Shown: one piece after another, positions 15,720-24,357 of the stretch
Layout of the letters: each line of letters starts with the position of its first letter
How positions within the stretch are numbered: the first letter of the stretch is position 1
Source: Microbacterium testaceum
GTDB lineage: Bacteria; Actinomycetota; Actinomycetes; Actinomycetales; Microbacteriaceae
Assembly: GCF_020781835.1 (NCBI RefSeq)
Contig: NZ_JAJGNJ010000005.1
Span: 62,001 to 126,000 of the forward strand
Direction of reading: 5' to 3'
Length of the DNA stretch: 64,000 bases
Program-made: the position numbers and the translations under genes
Notes under the pieces: model-generated
Told to the model about the DNA's origin: nothing
What the model saw: the letters and a program-made list of their open reading frames with translations, nothing else
The model's database searches: none

Positions 15720-16280
15720 TCAGGCCTGGAGCGCGAACTGCAGGTCGAGCTCGATGGTGACGTCCTTGCCGACGAGCACACCGCCGGTCTCGAGCGCGGC
15801 GTTCCAGGTGAGGCCGAAGTCCTCACGGTTGATGACCGTCTTGGCGGTCGCGCCGGCCTTGTAGTTGCCCCACGGGTCGGTGCCGAACCCGCCGAAGTCG
15901 ATCGAGAACGTGGCGGGCTTGCTGACACCGCGGATGGTGAGCTCGCCGTCGACGAGGAAGTCGCCGTTCTCGACGCGGGCACCGGTCGAGCGGAAGTCCA
16001 TGGTCGGGTAGGTCTCGACGTCGAAGAACTCGGCCGAGCGCAGGTGCTGGTCGCGGCCCTCGTCCTTGGTGTCGACCGAGGTGACGTCGACGGAGGCCTC
16101 GACGGTCGCTTCGAGCGGGTTCTCGGGGGCGACGAGGGTGGCGCTCTTCATGCCGAAGGTGCCGCGCACCTTGGAGATCATCATGTGGCGGACGGTGAAG
16201 GTCACCTCGCTGTGCGAGGGGTCGAGCACCCAGGTGCCCGCCTTGTAGCCGGGGATCTCGAGCGTGGTCGTGTCGGTCAT
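15720..16280 (-). CDS. YceI family protein
   Basis: A 186-residue YceI-domain protein, a lipocalin-like barrel that binds isoprenoids or other long amphiphiles. It shows the family pattern AGTWVLDPSHSEVTFTVRHMM at the start, ATVDVTSVDT-like segments, LRSAEFFDVETYPTMDF and DFGLTWNAALETGGVLVGKDVTIELDLQ at the end. No signal peptide is present, so this copy is probably cytoplasmic. The ATG at 16280 follows an AAGGAGTG ribosome site. Confidence 0.92.
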   Translation of the reverse strand: MTDTTTLEIPGYKAGTWVLDPSHSEVTFTVRHMMISKVRGTFGMKSATLVAPENPLEATVEASVDVTSVDTKDEGRDQHLRSAEFFDVETYPTMDFRSTGARVENGDFLVDGELTIRGVSKPATFSIDFGGFGTDPWGNYKAGATAKTVINREDFGLTWNAALETGGVLVGKDVTIELDLQFALQA

Positions 16281-16335
16281 GTCACTCCTTGAGTCGTGGG
16301 GAGCCGGATCGGCGTCTTGCCGGGGTCCAACTCTC

Positions 16336-16347
16336 ATTCATCCGAAT
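16336..16347 (-). promoter_or_regulatory. small palindrome in the YceI promoter
   Basis: ATTCATCCGAAT (arms ATTC/GAAT) in a short AT-rich patch 56-67 bp upstream of the YceI start; a candidate operator or part of the promoter. Confidence 0.3.
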
Positions 16348-16370
16348 GTATTCCACGATCGACGAAAATG

Positions 16371-16405
16371 ACGAACCCGAGGGGCCGCAGCTCCCTCGGG
16401 TTCGT
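16371..16405 (-). terminator. FKBP gene terminator
   Basis: ACGAACCCGAGGG pairs perfectly with CCCTCGGGTTCGT across a 9-nt loop. On the minus strand it is followed by CATTTTCG, a short U-rich tail. Confidence 0.8.
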
Positions 16406-16428
16406 GAACGGGCGATGAAGACGCCGAG

Positions 16429-16794
16429 TCAGCCGACCTTGAGCAGGTCGATGATGAAGATGAGGGTCTTGCCGCCGAGGAAGTGGCCACCCGCGGGACC
16501 GTAGGCCAGGTGCGGCGGGATCACGAGCTCGCGGCGTCCGCCGACCTTCATGCCCGGGATGCCGTCCTGCCAGCCCTGGATCAGGCCGCGGAGGGGGAAC
16601 TGGATGCTCTCGCCGCGCCCCCACGACGAGTCGAACTCCTCGCCCGACTCGTACTCGACACCGGCGTAGTGCACGGTGACGGTGTCGCCGGGCTTGGCCT
16701 CGTCGCCGTCGCCGACGATGATGTCGCGGATGACGAGGTCGGTGGGCGCGGGACCGGTGGGAGCGTCGAACTCCGGCTTGGTGCGATCAGTCAT
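16429..16794 (-). CDS. FKBP-type peptidyl-prolyl isomerase
   Basis: A 121-residue single FKBP domain: VTVHYAGVEYESGEEFDSSW, FPLRGLIQGWQDGIPGMKVGGRRELVIPP and GPAGGHFLGGKTLIFIIDLL. It catalyses cis-trans isomerisation of prolyl bonds. No signal peptide, so it is cytoplasmic. The ATG at 16794 has TTGGAT six bases upstream, suggesting leaderless transcription; the GTG-proximal extension MDGP is less likely. Confidence 0.93.
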   Translation of the reverse strand: MTDRTKPEFDAPTGPAPTDLVIRDIIVGDGDEAKPGDTVTVHYAGVEYESGEEFDSSWGRGESIQFPLRGLIQGWQDGIPGMKVGGRRELVIPPHLAYGPAGGHFLGGKTLIFIIDLLKVG

Positions 16795-16841
16795 GGGTCC
16801 ATCCAAGCACGCGACGGACCGGGACGAACCCCCTGGACAAG

Positions 16842-16892
16842 ACTCAGCGCCCGGTGCCGCGGCGATGCCTGCGTGTCTCCCGGGCGCTGAGT
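16842..16892. other. 13-bp perfect stem with 25-nt loop
   Basis: ACTCAGCGCCCGG at 16842-16854 pairs exactly with CCGGGCGCTGAGT at 16880-16892. It lies between the PrsW gene end and the FKBP gene start. The long loop and lack of a U tract make it an unusual terminator; a structured RNA or protein-binding site is possible. Confidence 0.4.
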
Positions 16893-16976
16893 TGGCCTAC
16901 ATCGATGGTGCTCCGGCTGCCCCGCGCCTGTCAAGACCCCGGTCGCGCCACCCCGCCGAGCGGCGGCGCCGGGCCC

Positions 16977-18146
16977 TCACGGCGCCAGCAGAGCCGCCCG
17001 CGCGGCGGTGGTGCGTTGCAGGAGGGCGCGTTCCTGAGCCGACGCGGAGGCATCCCGTCCCGACAGCGCGCGCTGGCGCGCGGCGGCGAGGGCCGTGGCA
17101 TCCCGGATGAACGTCTTCATGACCGCGGACCGGTCGCCCGGCAGCGACCGCGCCCATGCCACGGAGGAGCGGCGACCGGCACCGGTGGCGAGCATGTCGA
17201 CCTCCTGAGCCGTGAACCAGCCCGCGGCGGCGTACTCGCCCAGCCGCGCCCGTGTCAGCCTCGCCTCCTCTCGGCGCAGGGCCAGGATGCCGAGGATGAA
17301 CAGCACGAACAGCGGCACCTGAAGCGTGGCGTAGAGCTCGAAGAAGTTGAAGAACGTGGCCGAGCCGTTCCACAGCGCGTGGAGCACGACCGCCCCGACG
17401 AGCCCCGGGAAGGCGGAGCGCAGGGCGGCGCCCGTCCCCAGCGAACGCCGGGCGGCCAAGCCCAACGCGTACCCGGTGAGGCTGGTGAACATCACGTGCG
17501 CGAAGGGCGACAGGACCGCCCGGAGGAAGAAGACGCCGCCCACCTGGACCGCTCCGCCCTCGATGAAGCTCACGGCGAAGTACTGCACGTTCTCGGTGAA
17601 GGCGAAGCCCGCGCCGATGAGGGCGCCGTAGACGATGCCGTCGACGGGGCCGTCGAACGACCGCCGTGCGCCGGCGTACAGCAGGACCAGTCCCAGTCCC
17701 TTCGCGACCTCCTCGACGATCGGCGCCTGCACCACGGAACTGAACGCGTCGCCGAGCCCCCCGGTGAGCAACGCCAGCACCGCGTCCACCCCGAGAGCGA
17801 TCGCGACGGAGGCGATCGCCCCCCAGGCGACGGCGAAGACGAGCAGCCGCCGCGGTTCGGGCTCCCACCTGTCGATGAGCCGCACCGCCAGCCACACGAT
17901 CACGAACGGCACCGCCGCCAGGACCAGCCCGACGAGGGATGCCGCCGGGCCGAGGAAACGCAGGAAGTACAGCACCAGCAGGGCCAGGAGAGGGACGAGC
18001 ACCACCGCCGCGACCCACAGGATCGCGCCGCTTCGACGCGGACGCGGAGGAACGGGGGCGTCGACGGTCGCGGCGGACGGCGGGGCATCGGCGATCCGCG
18101 CCGGCTCGCCGGGGCCCGGCTGCCACAGCGGCGAGGGGTAGCTCAT
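16977..18146 (-). CDS. PrsW family intramembrane metalloprotease
   Basis: A 389-residue polytopic protein with the PrsW motifs: EEVAKG (about 145-150; glutamates bind zinc), FAFTENVQYF in the next helix, HVMFTSLTGYALG and HALWNGSATFFNFF. Eight to nine membrane segments are visible after a Pro-rich cytoplasmic N-terminus. PrsW cleaves membrane anti-sigma factors in Bacillus; actinobacterial targets are mostly unknown. The ATG at 18146 is preferred over the GTG two codons upstream because TAGGCT is six bases before it. Confidence 0.88.
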   Translation of the reverse strand: MSYPSPLWQPGPGEPARIADAPPSAATVDAPVPPRPRRSGAILWVAAVVLVPLLALLVLYFLRFLGPAASLVGLVLAAVPFVIVWLAVRLIDRWEPEPRRLLVFAVAWGAIASVAIALGVDAVLALLTGGLGDAFSSVVQAPIVEEVAKGLGLVLLYAGARRSFDGPVDGIVYGALIGAGFAFTENVQYFAVSFIEGGAVQVGGVFFLRAVLSPFAHVMFTSLTGYALGLAARRSLGTGAALRSAFPGLVGAVVLHALWNGSATFFNFFELYATLQVPLFVLFILGILALRREEARLTRARLGEYAAAGWFTAQEVDMLATGAGRRSSVAWARSLPGDRSAVMKTFIRDATALAAARQRALSGRDASASAQERALLQRTTAARAALLAP

Positions 18147-18152
18147 GCGCAC

Positions 18153-18158
18153 AGCCTA
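18153..18158 (-). promoter_or_regulatory. -10 element of the PrsW gene
   Basis: TAGGCT, six bases before the ATG at 18146. Confidence 0.6.
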
Positions 18159-18227
18159 GGGGCACGCCCCGACGGGATCGCGCGGCTTGTGGCGGTGCCC
18201 GGCGGCGTCCCGCTGCGACCGGCCCGG

Positions 18228-18233
18228 TAGCGT
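18228..18233 (+). promoter_or_regulatory. -10 element of the FAH-family gene
   Basis: TAGCGT, six bases before the ATG at 18240. Confidence 0.6.
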
Positions 18234-18239
18234 GGAGGC

Positions 18240-19106
18240 ATGCGTTTCGCCCACGTCCGTCCCCCGGAGGCAGCGGATGTCCCCCGCCTCGTCAGCGTCC
18301 ACGGCGAGGAGTTCGCGTTCGTCGACCGGTTCTTCCCAGGCGCCCCGGCGACCCTGGAGCAGTTGATCGCCGGTGGCGACGAGCTTCTCGACCGCGTGCG
18401 CGCGGCCGCCGACACCGCGCCCCGGCATCCGTTGGAGGGGGTCCGTTTCGCCTCGGCGGTGCTCGCTCCCCCGACGATCCTCGCCGTCGGGCTGAACTAC
18501 GCGGCGCACTCGGGCGAACTGGGGCTCAAGACGGATGCCGGCCCCACCGTCTTCGTCCTGTGGCCGAACTCGCTCACGGCCCACCACGAGACGACGTCGT
18601 GGGCCCGGGCCCTCAGCGAGGCCGTGGACTACGAGGCCGAGCTCGGCGTCATCATCGGACGCCCGGGACGCGACATCCCCGAGGCGGACGCCCTCGACCA
18701 CGTGTGGGGCTACACGGTCGTCAACGACATCACCGCGCGCAACATCCAGTTCTCCGAGGCGCAATGGTCGCGCTGCAAGTCCTTCGACGGCTTCACCCCG
18801 ACGGGTCCGTTCGTCGTGACGGCGGACGAGATCCCCGACCCCCAGGATCTGCACATCTGGACCGTCGTCGACGGCCACACCGTGCAGGACGCCACCACCG
18901 GCCAGATGGTGCGTTCGGTGGCGACGCTCGTGAACAAGCTCTCCGAGTCGGCGACCCTGCTCCCGGGCACGCTGATCTCGACGGGCAGCCCCGGCGGCGC
19001 CGGTTACTCGCGCGACCCGCAGATCTTCCTGCGCGATCGCTCGACGGTGACCGTCGGGATCGACGGCATCGGCGAGCTGACGACGCACTGCCGCATCCTC
19101 GACTGA
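18240..19106 (+). CDS. fumarylacetoacetate hydrolase family protein
   Basis: A 288-residue protein with the FAH C-terminal domain: ILAVGLNYAAHSGE, DYEAELGVIIG (metal-ligand glutamates), WGYTVVNDITARNIQ and GTLISTGSPGGAG. Members are divalent-metal enzymes that hydrolyse, decarboxylate or isomerise acylpyruvates and related diketo acids; the role is not assignable from context. The first 60 residues form the usual variable N-terminal domain. Confidence 0.88.
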   Translation: MRFAHVRPPEAADVPRLVSVHGEEFAFVDRFFPGAPATLEQLIAGGDELLDRVRAAADTAPRHPLEGVRFASAVLAPPTILAVGLNYAAHSGELGLKTDAGPTVFVLWPNSLTAHHETTSWARALSEAVDYEAELGVIIGRPGRDIPEADALDHVWGYTVVNDITARNIQFSEAQWSRCKSFDGFTPTGPFVVTADEIPDPQDLHIWTVVDGHTVQDATTGQMVRSVATLVNKLSESATLLPGTLISTGSPGGAGYSRDPQIFLRDRSTVTVGIDGIGELTTHCRILD

Positions 19107-19134
19107 GCGGCAGGCCGGCCGGACGGGACGGGCG

Positions 19135-20598
19135 TCAGTCCTCGACGACGCTGTCGGCGGCGCGGATCACCGGAATCGCCTCGGTGATCGCCTGCAGTCC
19201 CGACAGGCGCGCCGGGGAGATCTGCTTCATGACCTCGTCGCGCGTCATCAGACCCGCTTCGACGACCAGGTCGGCGACGTTGCGGTGGGTCAGCAGTGCG
19301 GTCTTGGCCAGGGCGGCGGCGGCGGAGTATCCGATGAACGGCGTCAGGGCGGTCACCACGCCCACGGAGGATCCGACCATGGCGCCGAGGCGCTCACGGT
19401 TGGCGCTGATGCCATCGACGCAATTGACCCGGAGGGTCCACATCGCCTGACGCATCCACGTGATCGACTGGAAGATCGAGTGGGCGATGACCGGTTCGAA
19501 GGCGTTGAGCTGAAGCTGACCGCCCTCGACGGCCATCGTCACGGTGAGGTCGGCACCGGCCACCGCGAAAGCGACCTGGTTCACCACCTCGGGGATGACG
19601 GGGTTGACCTTGCCCGGCATGATGCTCGAGCCCGCCTGCCGCGGAGGCAGATTGATCTCGCCGAGGCCGGCCTGCGGACCGCTGGAGAGCAGACGCAGGT
19701 CGTTGCAGATCTTCGACAGCTTGATCGCGTTGCGCTTGAGCGACGACGAGAACGACATGAACGCGCCGGTGTCGCTCGTGGACTCCACCAGATCGGTGGC
19801 GGTCTCCAGGTCCAGCCCGGTGACCTCACGGAGATGGCGCAGCACCGCGGGGCCGTACTCGGGGTGGGCCGTGATCCCGGTGCCGATGGCGGTCGCGCCC
19901 ATGTTGATCTCGAACAGCAGGTAGGCGTTCTCGGTCAGGCGGTTGTAGTCCTCGCCGAGCGTCGTGGCGAAGCCGTGGAACTCCTGGCCGAGAGTCATGG
20001 GCACGGCATCCTGCAGCTGCGTACGCCCGACCTTGAGGACGTCGTGGAACTCCTCGGCCTTGTCGAGGAAGGACTGGCGCAGAAGGCCGAGCTCCTCCAG
20101 GAGACTGCGCAGGGTGAGGGACAGGCCGATCTTGATCGCGGTCGGGTAGACGTCGTTCGTCGACTGGCTGCGGTTGGTGTCGTCGATGGGCGAGAGGAAG
20201 GCGTAGTCGCCCTTCTCGCGTCCCGCCATCTCGAGGGCGATGTTGGTGATGACCTCGTTGGCGTTCATGTTGGTCGAGGTGCCGGCCCCGCCCTGGATGA
20301 CACCGACCGTGAACTCGTCGTGGAACTCTCCGTCGATGACGCGCTGCGCCGCCCGATCGATGAGGTCGGCCTTCGTCGGGTCGAGCACGCCGATCTGCCG
20401 GTTCGCGCGCGCCGACGCCTGCTTGACCATCGCGAGCGCGCGGATGAGGTCGGGATAGACCGAGATCGGCCGCTTCGCGATCGGGAAGTTCTCCAGGGCC
20501 CGCGCGGTGTGGATGCCCCAATAGGCATCGGCGGGGATCTCGAGGGAGCCGAGCGAATCGGTCTCGGTGCGGGTGCGCGTCATTGCGTCCAAAGCCAT
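19135..20598 (-). CDS. aspA: aspartate ammonia-lyase
   Basis: A 487-residue member of the fumarase/aspartase superfamily. The signature GSSIMPGKVNP is present, with GAGTSTNMNANEVI and DDTNRSQSTNDVYPTA upstream, as in aspartases; the catalytic loop Ser lies in the signature. It interconverts L-aspartate with fumarate and ammonia. The ATG at 20598 follows a GAGGACA-type ribosome site; a TTAGGCT promoter element lies about 45 bp further upstream. Distinction from class II fumarase rests on general resemblance, including the C-terminal NVADLVVEAGLMT, so it is good but not absolute. Confidence 0.87.
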   Translation of the reverse strand: MALDAMTRTRTETDSLGSLEIPADAYWGIHTARALENFPIAKRPISVYPDLIRALAMVKQASARANRQIGVLDPTKADLIDRAAQRVIDGEFHDEFTVGVIQGGAGTSTNMNANEVITNIALEMAGREKGDYAFLSPIDDTNRSQSTNDVYPTAIKIGLSLTLRSLLEELGLLRQSFLDKAEEFHDVLKVGRTQLQDAVPMTLGQEFHGFATTLGEDYNRLTENAYLLFEINMGATAIGTGITAHPEYGPAVLRHLREVTGLDLETATDLVESTSDTGAFMSFSSSLKRNAIKLSKICNDLRLLSSGPQAGLGEINLPPRQAGSSIMPGKVNPVIPEVVNQVAFAVAGADLTVTMAVEGGQLQLNAFEPVIAHSIFQSITWMRQAMWTLRVNCVDGISANRERLGAMVGSSVGVVTALTPFIGYSAAAALAKTALLTHRNVADLVVEAGLMTRDEVMKQISPARLSGLQAITEAIPVIRAADSVVED

Positions 20599-20723
20599 GG
20601 GGGTGTCCTCGTGGGTCGTCACGGCGGTCAGGGGATCCCCCGAGCCTAACCACCCCGCACGCCGGCGTCGCTGGACGCCGCGGCCTGTCGCGGGAGTCGC
20701 GCACTCCCTCGCGTACACCCCGG

Positions 20724-21623
20724 TCAGCGCTTGCGCGAGAACGCTTCGAGCCGCTCCTGGGGGCTCAACGCCGCCATGCGCTCGACCCACTCCGGCGTGA
20801 AGAAGCCGGACGGCTCGGCGTCGACGACGGGGACCACCGCGTGGGTGATCGTGTCCTCCCACACATGGACCAGGTGGAAGGAGCGACCGGCATCCATTCC
20901 GTTCACCTCGTCGGCCGGTCGGGCGAGATCCATCGTGTAGCACGACGCCGCGGAGACGCTCACGGGGATGCCGGCGAAGGTGCCCGACGTGGAGTAGTGC
21001 AGGTGACCGGCCAGGATCGCCCGCACATCGCTGCCGGCGATCGCGTCCGCCAGTCCCGGTTGGTCGCGCAGCTCGAGGATGTCGAAGAACGGGATGTGCG
21101 TCGGCAGCGGCGGGTGGTGGAGGGCGAGGATGGTGCCCAGCGGCGCCGGCTCGGCGAGCTCGCTGCGCAGCCAGTCGAGCTGATCGGCGTCGAGGTCGCC
21201 GTGGTGCCATCCAGGAACCGTCGAATCCAGCGCGATGAGGCGGAGACCGTCGAGGTCCCACACCCCGGTGACGGGGTCCTCGGTGGCCGCGGCGTCCAGC
21301 AGCCCCGCGCGGAGGGCCGGGCGCTCGTCGTGGTTGCCCGCGACCCACACCACCGGCGCGCCCAGCCGCCGGGCCCACGGCTCCACCGCGGCCCGCAGCG
21401 CCCGGTAGGCCTCGGGCTCGCCCAGGTCGGTCAGGTCGCCGGTGAAGACCACGGCATCCGGCCGCACTCCTGTCGCCTCGGCGGCCTCGAGCGTGCGTCG
21501 CAGGTGCGCGGCGGCGTCGTACCTGCCGCCCAGCAGCCGATCGCCGGCCAGCAGGTGCGTGTCGCTGAGATGGAGGATCACGCGCCGCGCGGGCGCGTGC
21601 TGACCGAACTGCACCGATGCCAT
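20724..21623 (-). CDS. metallophosphoesterase (cyclic-nucleotide phosphodiesterase-like)
   Basis: A 299-residue calcineurin-like phosphoesterase with the metal-binding series LSDTHLL (D21, H23), VFTGDLTD (61-66), WVAGNHDE (93-100), ALHHPPLP and LAGHLHYS. This order matches the CpdA/Rv0805 class that hydrolyses 3',5'-cyclic nucleotides or other phosphodiesters. It is cytoplasmic. The substrate is inferred from the family. Confidence 0.87.
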   Translation of the reverse strand: MASVQFGQHAPARRVILHLSDTHLLAGDRLLGGRYDAAAHLRRTLEAAEATGVRPDAVVFTGDLTDLGEPEAYRALRAAVEPWARRLGAPVVWVAGNHDERPALRAGLLDAAATEDPVTGVWDLDGLRLIALDSTVPGWHHGDLDADQLDWLRSELAEPAPLGTILALHHPPLPTHIPFFDILELRDQPGLADAIAGSDVRAILAGHLHYSTSGTFAGIPVSVSAASCYTMDLARPADEVNGMDAGRSFHLVHVWEDTITHAVVPVVDAEPSGFFTPEWVERMAALSPQERLEAFSRKR

Positions 21624-21629
21624 GCCCTC

Positions 21630-21635
21630 AGCCTA
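21630..21635 (-). promoter_or_regulatory. -10 element of the metallophosphoesterase gene
   Basis: TAGGCT, six bases before the ATG at 21623. Confidence 0.6.
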
Positions 21636-21658
21636 CGAGGGGCCGCCGACACGGGATG

Positions 21659-21988
21659 TCAGTGATGGAACAGGATCAGCAGCAGCGCCCCGGACACCGC
21701 GGCCGCGCACACGGCGAAGCACGCGTAGGCGCCGGTGAGCGCGAGCCGCTTCTGCCCGACGCTGAGCGGATTGCGTGCCGCCGCCTTGGCGACCGCCTTC
21801 TCGGCGCGGCGCTTCTGCTTGTCGGTGAGCACCGTGATGGCATCCGTGAACTCCGCCGGCGCGACCAGCGGGGGACGTCCGCCCCGCACCATGAGTCGCA
21901 GGCCCAGGGCGTAGAAGGTGACCACCACCGCCGCGCCCAGCAACGCCGCGACGAACACGTGGAGGAAGGCCTCCCAGTCGATGATCAC
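21659..21988 (-). CDS. small two-helix membrane protein coupled to the phosphate transporter
   Basis: A 109-residue protein with hydrophobic segments at about 8-32 and 82-107, joined by a basic loop rich in Lys, Arg and Ala (DKQKRRAEKAVAKAAARN). It starts at a GTG that overlaps the stop of the PiT gene by 4 bp, so it is co-translated with the transporter. No named domain is recognised. The arrangement suggests an accessory or stabilising partner of the permease. Confidence 0.75.
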   Translation of the reverse strand: MIIDWEAFLHVFVAALLGAAVVVTFYALGLRLMVRGGRPPLVAPAEFTDAITVLTDKQKRRAEKAVAKAAARNPLSVGQKRLALTGAYACFAVCAAAVSGALLLILFHH

Positions 21989-23214
21989 GAGCGGTCTCCC
22001 TTCCCGGCGGCGGCGTCGGCTTGTTCCAGACGCAGCTGGCGGCGCGTGGGGCCGGGCTTGCGCGGCACCTTCACGGCGGCGCCGGAGTCGGCGACCTCGC
22101 TCATGGCGTTGGCGTGGGTGACCTCGTCGCGTCGCGACCGCAGGAACAGTCCGAGGATGATGACGACCGCGATGACGGCGTCGACGGCGACGCCCCAGCC
22201 GCCCAGCCACACCACGATCAGGGACGCCGCGGCGCCGACGGCACCGGCCGCGGGCAGGGTGAGCACCCACCCGACCATGATCCGGCCGACGGTGTTCCAG
22301 CGGACCGTCGAGCCGCGACGGCCGAGACCCGAGCCGATCACCGAGCCCGAGGCCACCTGCGTGGTGGACAGGGCGAAGCCCAGGGCGCTGGAGGCGAGGA
22401 TCGTGGCGGCGGTGGAGGTCTCGGCCGAGAAGCCCTGCGCGGGCTTGACGTCGGTGAGGCCCTTGCCGAGCGTGCGGATGATGCGCCAGCCGCCCATGTA
22501 GGTGCCGAGCGCGATCGTGATGGCGCACGCGAACACGACCCACAGCTGCGGGTCCGGTTCGGAGGTCGACTGCCATCCCACGGTGATGAGCGCGAGCGTG
22601 ATCACACCCATGGTCTTCTGCGCGTCGTTGGTGCCGTGGGCGAGGGCGACCAGCGACGACGTGAAGATCTGACCCCAGCGGAAGCCGTCGCGGCCGTCGG
22701 TCTTCATGTCGTACCGGCGCGTGACACCGTAGGCGATCTTGGTCACCGCGAAGGCGATGATCCCGGCGGTGAGGGGCGCGATGAGTGCCGGGAGGATCAC
22801 CTTGCTCAGCACGACGCCCATGTCGATGGCGGAGGCGCCGACACCCACGAGGGTGGCGCCGATGAGCCCGCCGAAGAGGGCGTGCGACGAGCTGGAGGGC
22901 AGGCCCAGCAGCCACGTGAGCATGTTCCACGTGATCGCGCCGATCAGGCCCGCGAAGATGATCGGGGGGAAGATGTCGGGGCTCAGCTGATCCTCGCGGA
23001 TCATGCCGCCGGAGATGGTCTTCGCCACCTCCGTCGACAGGAACGCCCCGACCAGGTTCAGACAGGCCGCCAGCAGCACCGCGACCTTGGGCCGGAGAGC
23101 GCCCGTCGCGATCGGCGTCGCCATGGCGTTCGCCGTGTCGTGGAACCCGTTGGTGAAATCGAAGAACAGTGCCAGGCCGATGACCAGCACGATGATGAGG
23201 GCTGCGCTCTCCAC
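21985..23214 (-). CDS. PiT family inorganic phosphate transporter
   Basis: A 409-residue permease with the two PiT repeats: GFHDTANAMATPIATGAL (23-40) in the first and ALAHGTNDAQKTMGVI in the second; the paired Asn/Asp residues form the phosphate site. About ten hydrophobic helices and a basic C-terminal tail follow. It imports phosphate, usually as a metal-phosphate complex driven by the proton gradient. Upstream 11-nt repeats resemble PhoP-binding PHO boxes. Confidence 0.93.
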   Translation of the reverse strand: MESAALIIVLVIGLALFFDFTNGFHDTANAMATPIATGALRPKVAVLLAACLNLVGAFLSTEVAKTISGGMIREDQLSPDIFPPIIFAGLIGAITWNMLTWLLGLPSSSSHALFGGLIGATLVGVGASAIDMGVVLSKVILPALIAPLTAGIIAFAVTKIAYGVTRRYDMKTDGRDGFRWGQIFTSSLVALAHGTNDAQKTMGVITLALITVGWQSTSEPDPQLWVVFACAITIALGTYMGGWRIIRTLGKGLTDVKPAQGFSAETSTAATILASSALGFALSTTQVASGSVIGSGLGRRGSTVRWNTVGRIMVGWVLTLPAAGAVGAAASLIVVWLGGWGVAVDAVIAVVIILGLFLRSRRDEVTHANAMSEVADSGAAVKVPRKPGPTRRQLRLEQADAAAGKGDRS

Positions 23215-23275
23215 CGATCGCTTTCCGTGAGGGGGAAGGGAGGGATGCCGACGGGATCGGCGCGGAGAACGAAGA

Positions 23276-23330
23276 GTTCACCTGACGTTGAGCCCGCGTT
23301 CACCGGGCCGTCGACATCCTTTCACCGGTC
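23276..23330. promoter_or_regulatory. array of 11-nt PHO-box-like direct repeats
   Basis: Five consecutive 11-nt units. Units 1, 3 and 5 begin GTTCACC, GTTCACC and TTTCACC, and units 2 and 4 are degenerate. Streptomyces PhoP binds 11-nt direct repeats of GTTCACC type. The array begins 62 bp upstream of the PiT start and reads on the opposite strand to that gene. Confidence 0.6.
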
Positions 23331-23389
23331 TCCCCATCGGTCAAACGGGGGCCGCCGAGACGCCCCCGCCTGACCGATTTCCGAACACC

Positions 23390-24340
23390 TCACTCCGCGA
23401 ACGTGCGCTCCACCCAGTCCCGACTGGCGCGTGCGCTGGCATCCGGATCTCCGTGCACCTGATCCACCTCGATGATGATCCACCCGCCGAAGTCCTCGGG
23501 GAGAGCCGCGATGACGCCGTCGATGTCGAGATCGCCGCGCCCGGGCTCGCGGAAGAAGTCCTTCCGACCGACCTCGGTGTACGGGCGCGGTTCGCGCAGC
23601 CATTCGGCGACGGTGTCGGCCGGCAGGTCCTTCACGTGCAGGTCCAGGATGCGATCCGCGTGGCGTCGTGTGAAGGCGACGGGGTCGATGCCCGCCCACG
23701 CGAGGTGGCCGACGTCGAAGGAGGCACCGAGAAGGGCCGGATCGACGGCCGCCAGCACGGCCTCGATCTCGTCCTCGGTCTCGATCCAGGTGCCCACGTG
23801 GTTGTGCAGGCCCGCTCGCACGCCCTCCTCCTGGAGGATCGTCGCAGCCTCGGACAGGAGGTCGATCTGCCGCTTCAGGCGGTCGGCGTCGGCGAGGTGC
23901 CCGACGGCGGCCTTCTCCGACCACCGCGGGAGCTGGTAGTTGACCTCGGGGGCGAGGAACACCGAGTCGAGGCCGAAGTAGCGCGACTCCTCCGCCTTGC
24001 GGCGCACCGGGTTGAACCACCGGATCCACTCGGCCGTACCGGGCTTCAGGTCCAGGCCGTGATCCTCCGGGAGCCCGATGGAGGCGTAGCCCGGCGCGGG
24101 TCGCAGGCCCGCGTCGCCGATCATGCGCTCGTACTCCTGGAGGGTCTGCGTGTCGAGCACCTCCATCATGGTGGCGTCGAACCCCGCCGCGGCGACGGCC
24201 GCGAGAACGTCCGGGTACTCCGCCCGGAAGGACGGCTCGCCGTAGTGCCACCGACTCTTGCTGCCGGGGACGTTGGGATCCGGGGGCAGACTCGTCCACT
24301 GGATGGGGTTCAGCGCCACCTGGGCGCGCGAGATCGTCAC
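23390..24340 (-). CDS. sugar phosphate isomerase/epimerase-like TIM-barrel enzyme
   Basis: A 316-residue xylose-isomerase-like TIM barrel of the AP_endonuc_2 superfamily. It resembles inosose dehydratases and 3-ketosugar-processing enzymes: LNPIQWTSLPPDP at the start, LHNHVGTWIETEDEIEAVL (metal-ligand region), GASFDVGHLAWAG, DLHVKDLP and WIIIEVDQ. It starts at a GTG after AAAGGATC. It is the last gene of the ABC transporter operon, 17 bp after a permease, so it probably acts on the imported sugar or its oxidised derivative. Confidence 0.8.
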   Translation of the reverse strand: MTISRAQVALNPIQWTSLPPDPNVPGSKSRWHYGEPSFRAEYPDVLAAVAAAGFDATMMEVLDTQTLQEYERMIGDAGLRPAPGYASIGLPEDHGLDLKPGTAEWIRWFNPVRRKAEESRYFGLDSVFLAPEVNYQLPRWSEKAAVGHLADADRLKRQIDLLSEAATILQEEGVRAGLHNHVGTWIETEDEIEAVLAAVDPALLGASFDVGHLAWAGIDPVAFTRRHADRILDLHVKDLPADTVAEWLREPRPYTEVGRKDFFREPGRGDLDIDGVIAALPEDFGGWIIIEVDQVHGDPDASARASRDWVERTFAE

Positions 24341-24357
24341 GGATGATCCTTTCGGGG

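Noticed and set aside
19135-20598. Class II fumarase
   Set aside because: The overall pattern and the C-terminal region fit aspartase better, though the families share the GSSxMPxKxN signature.
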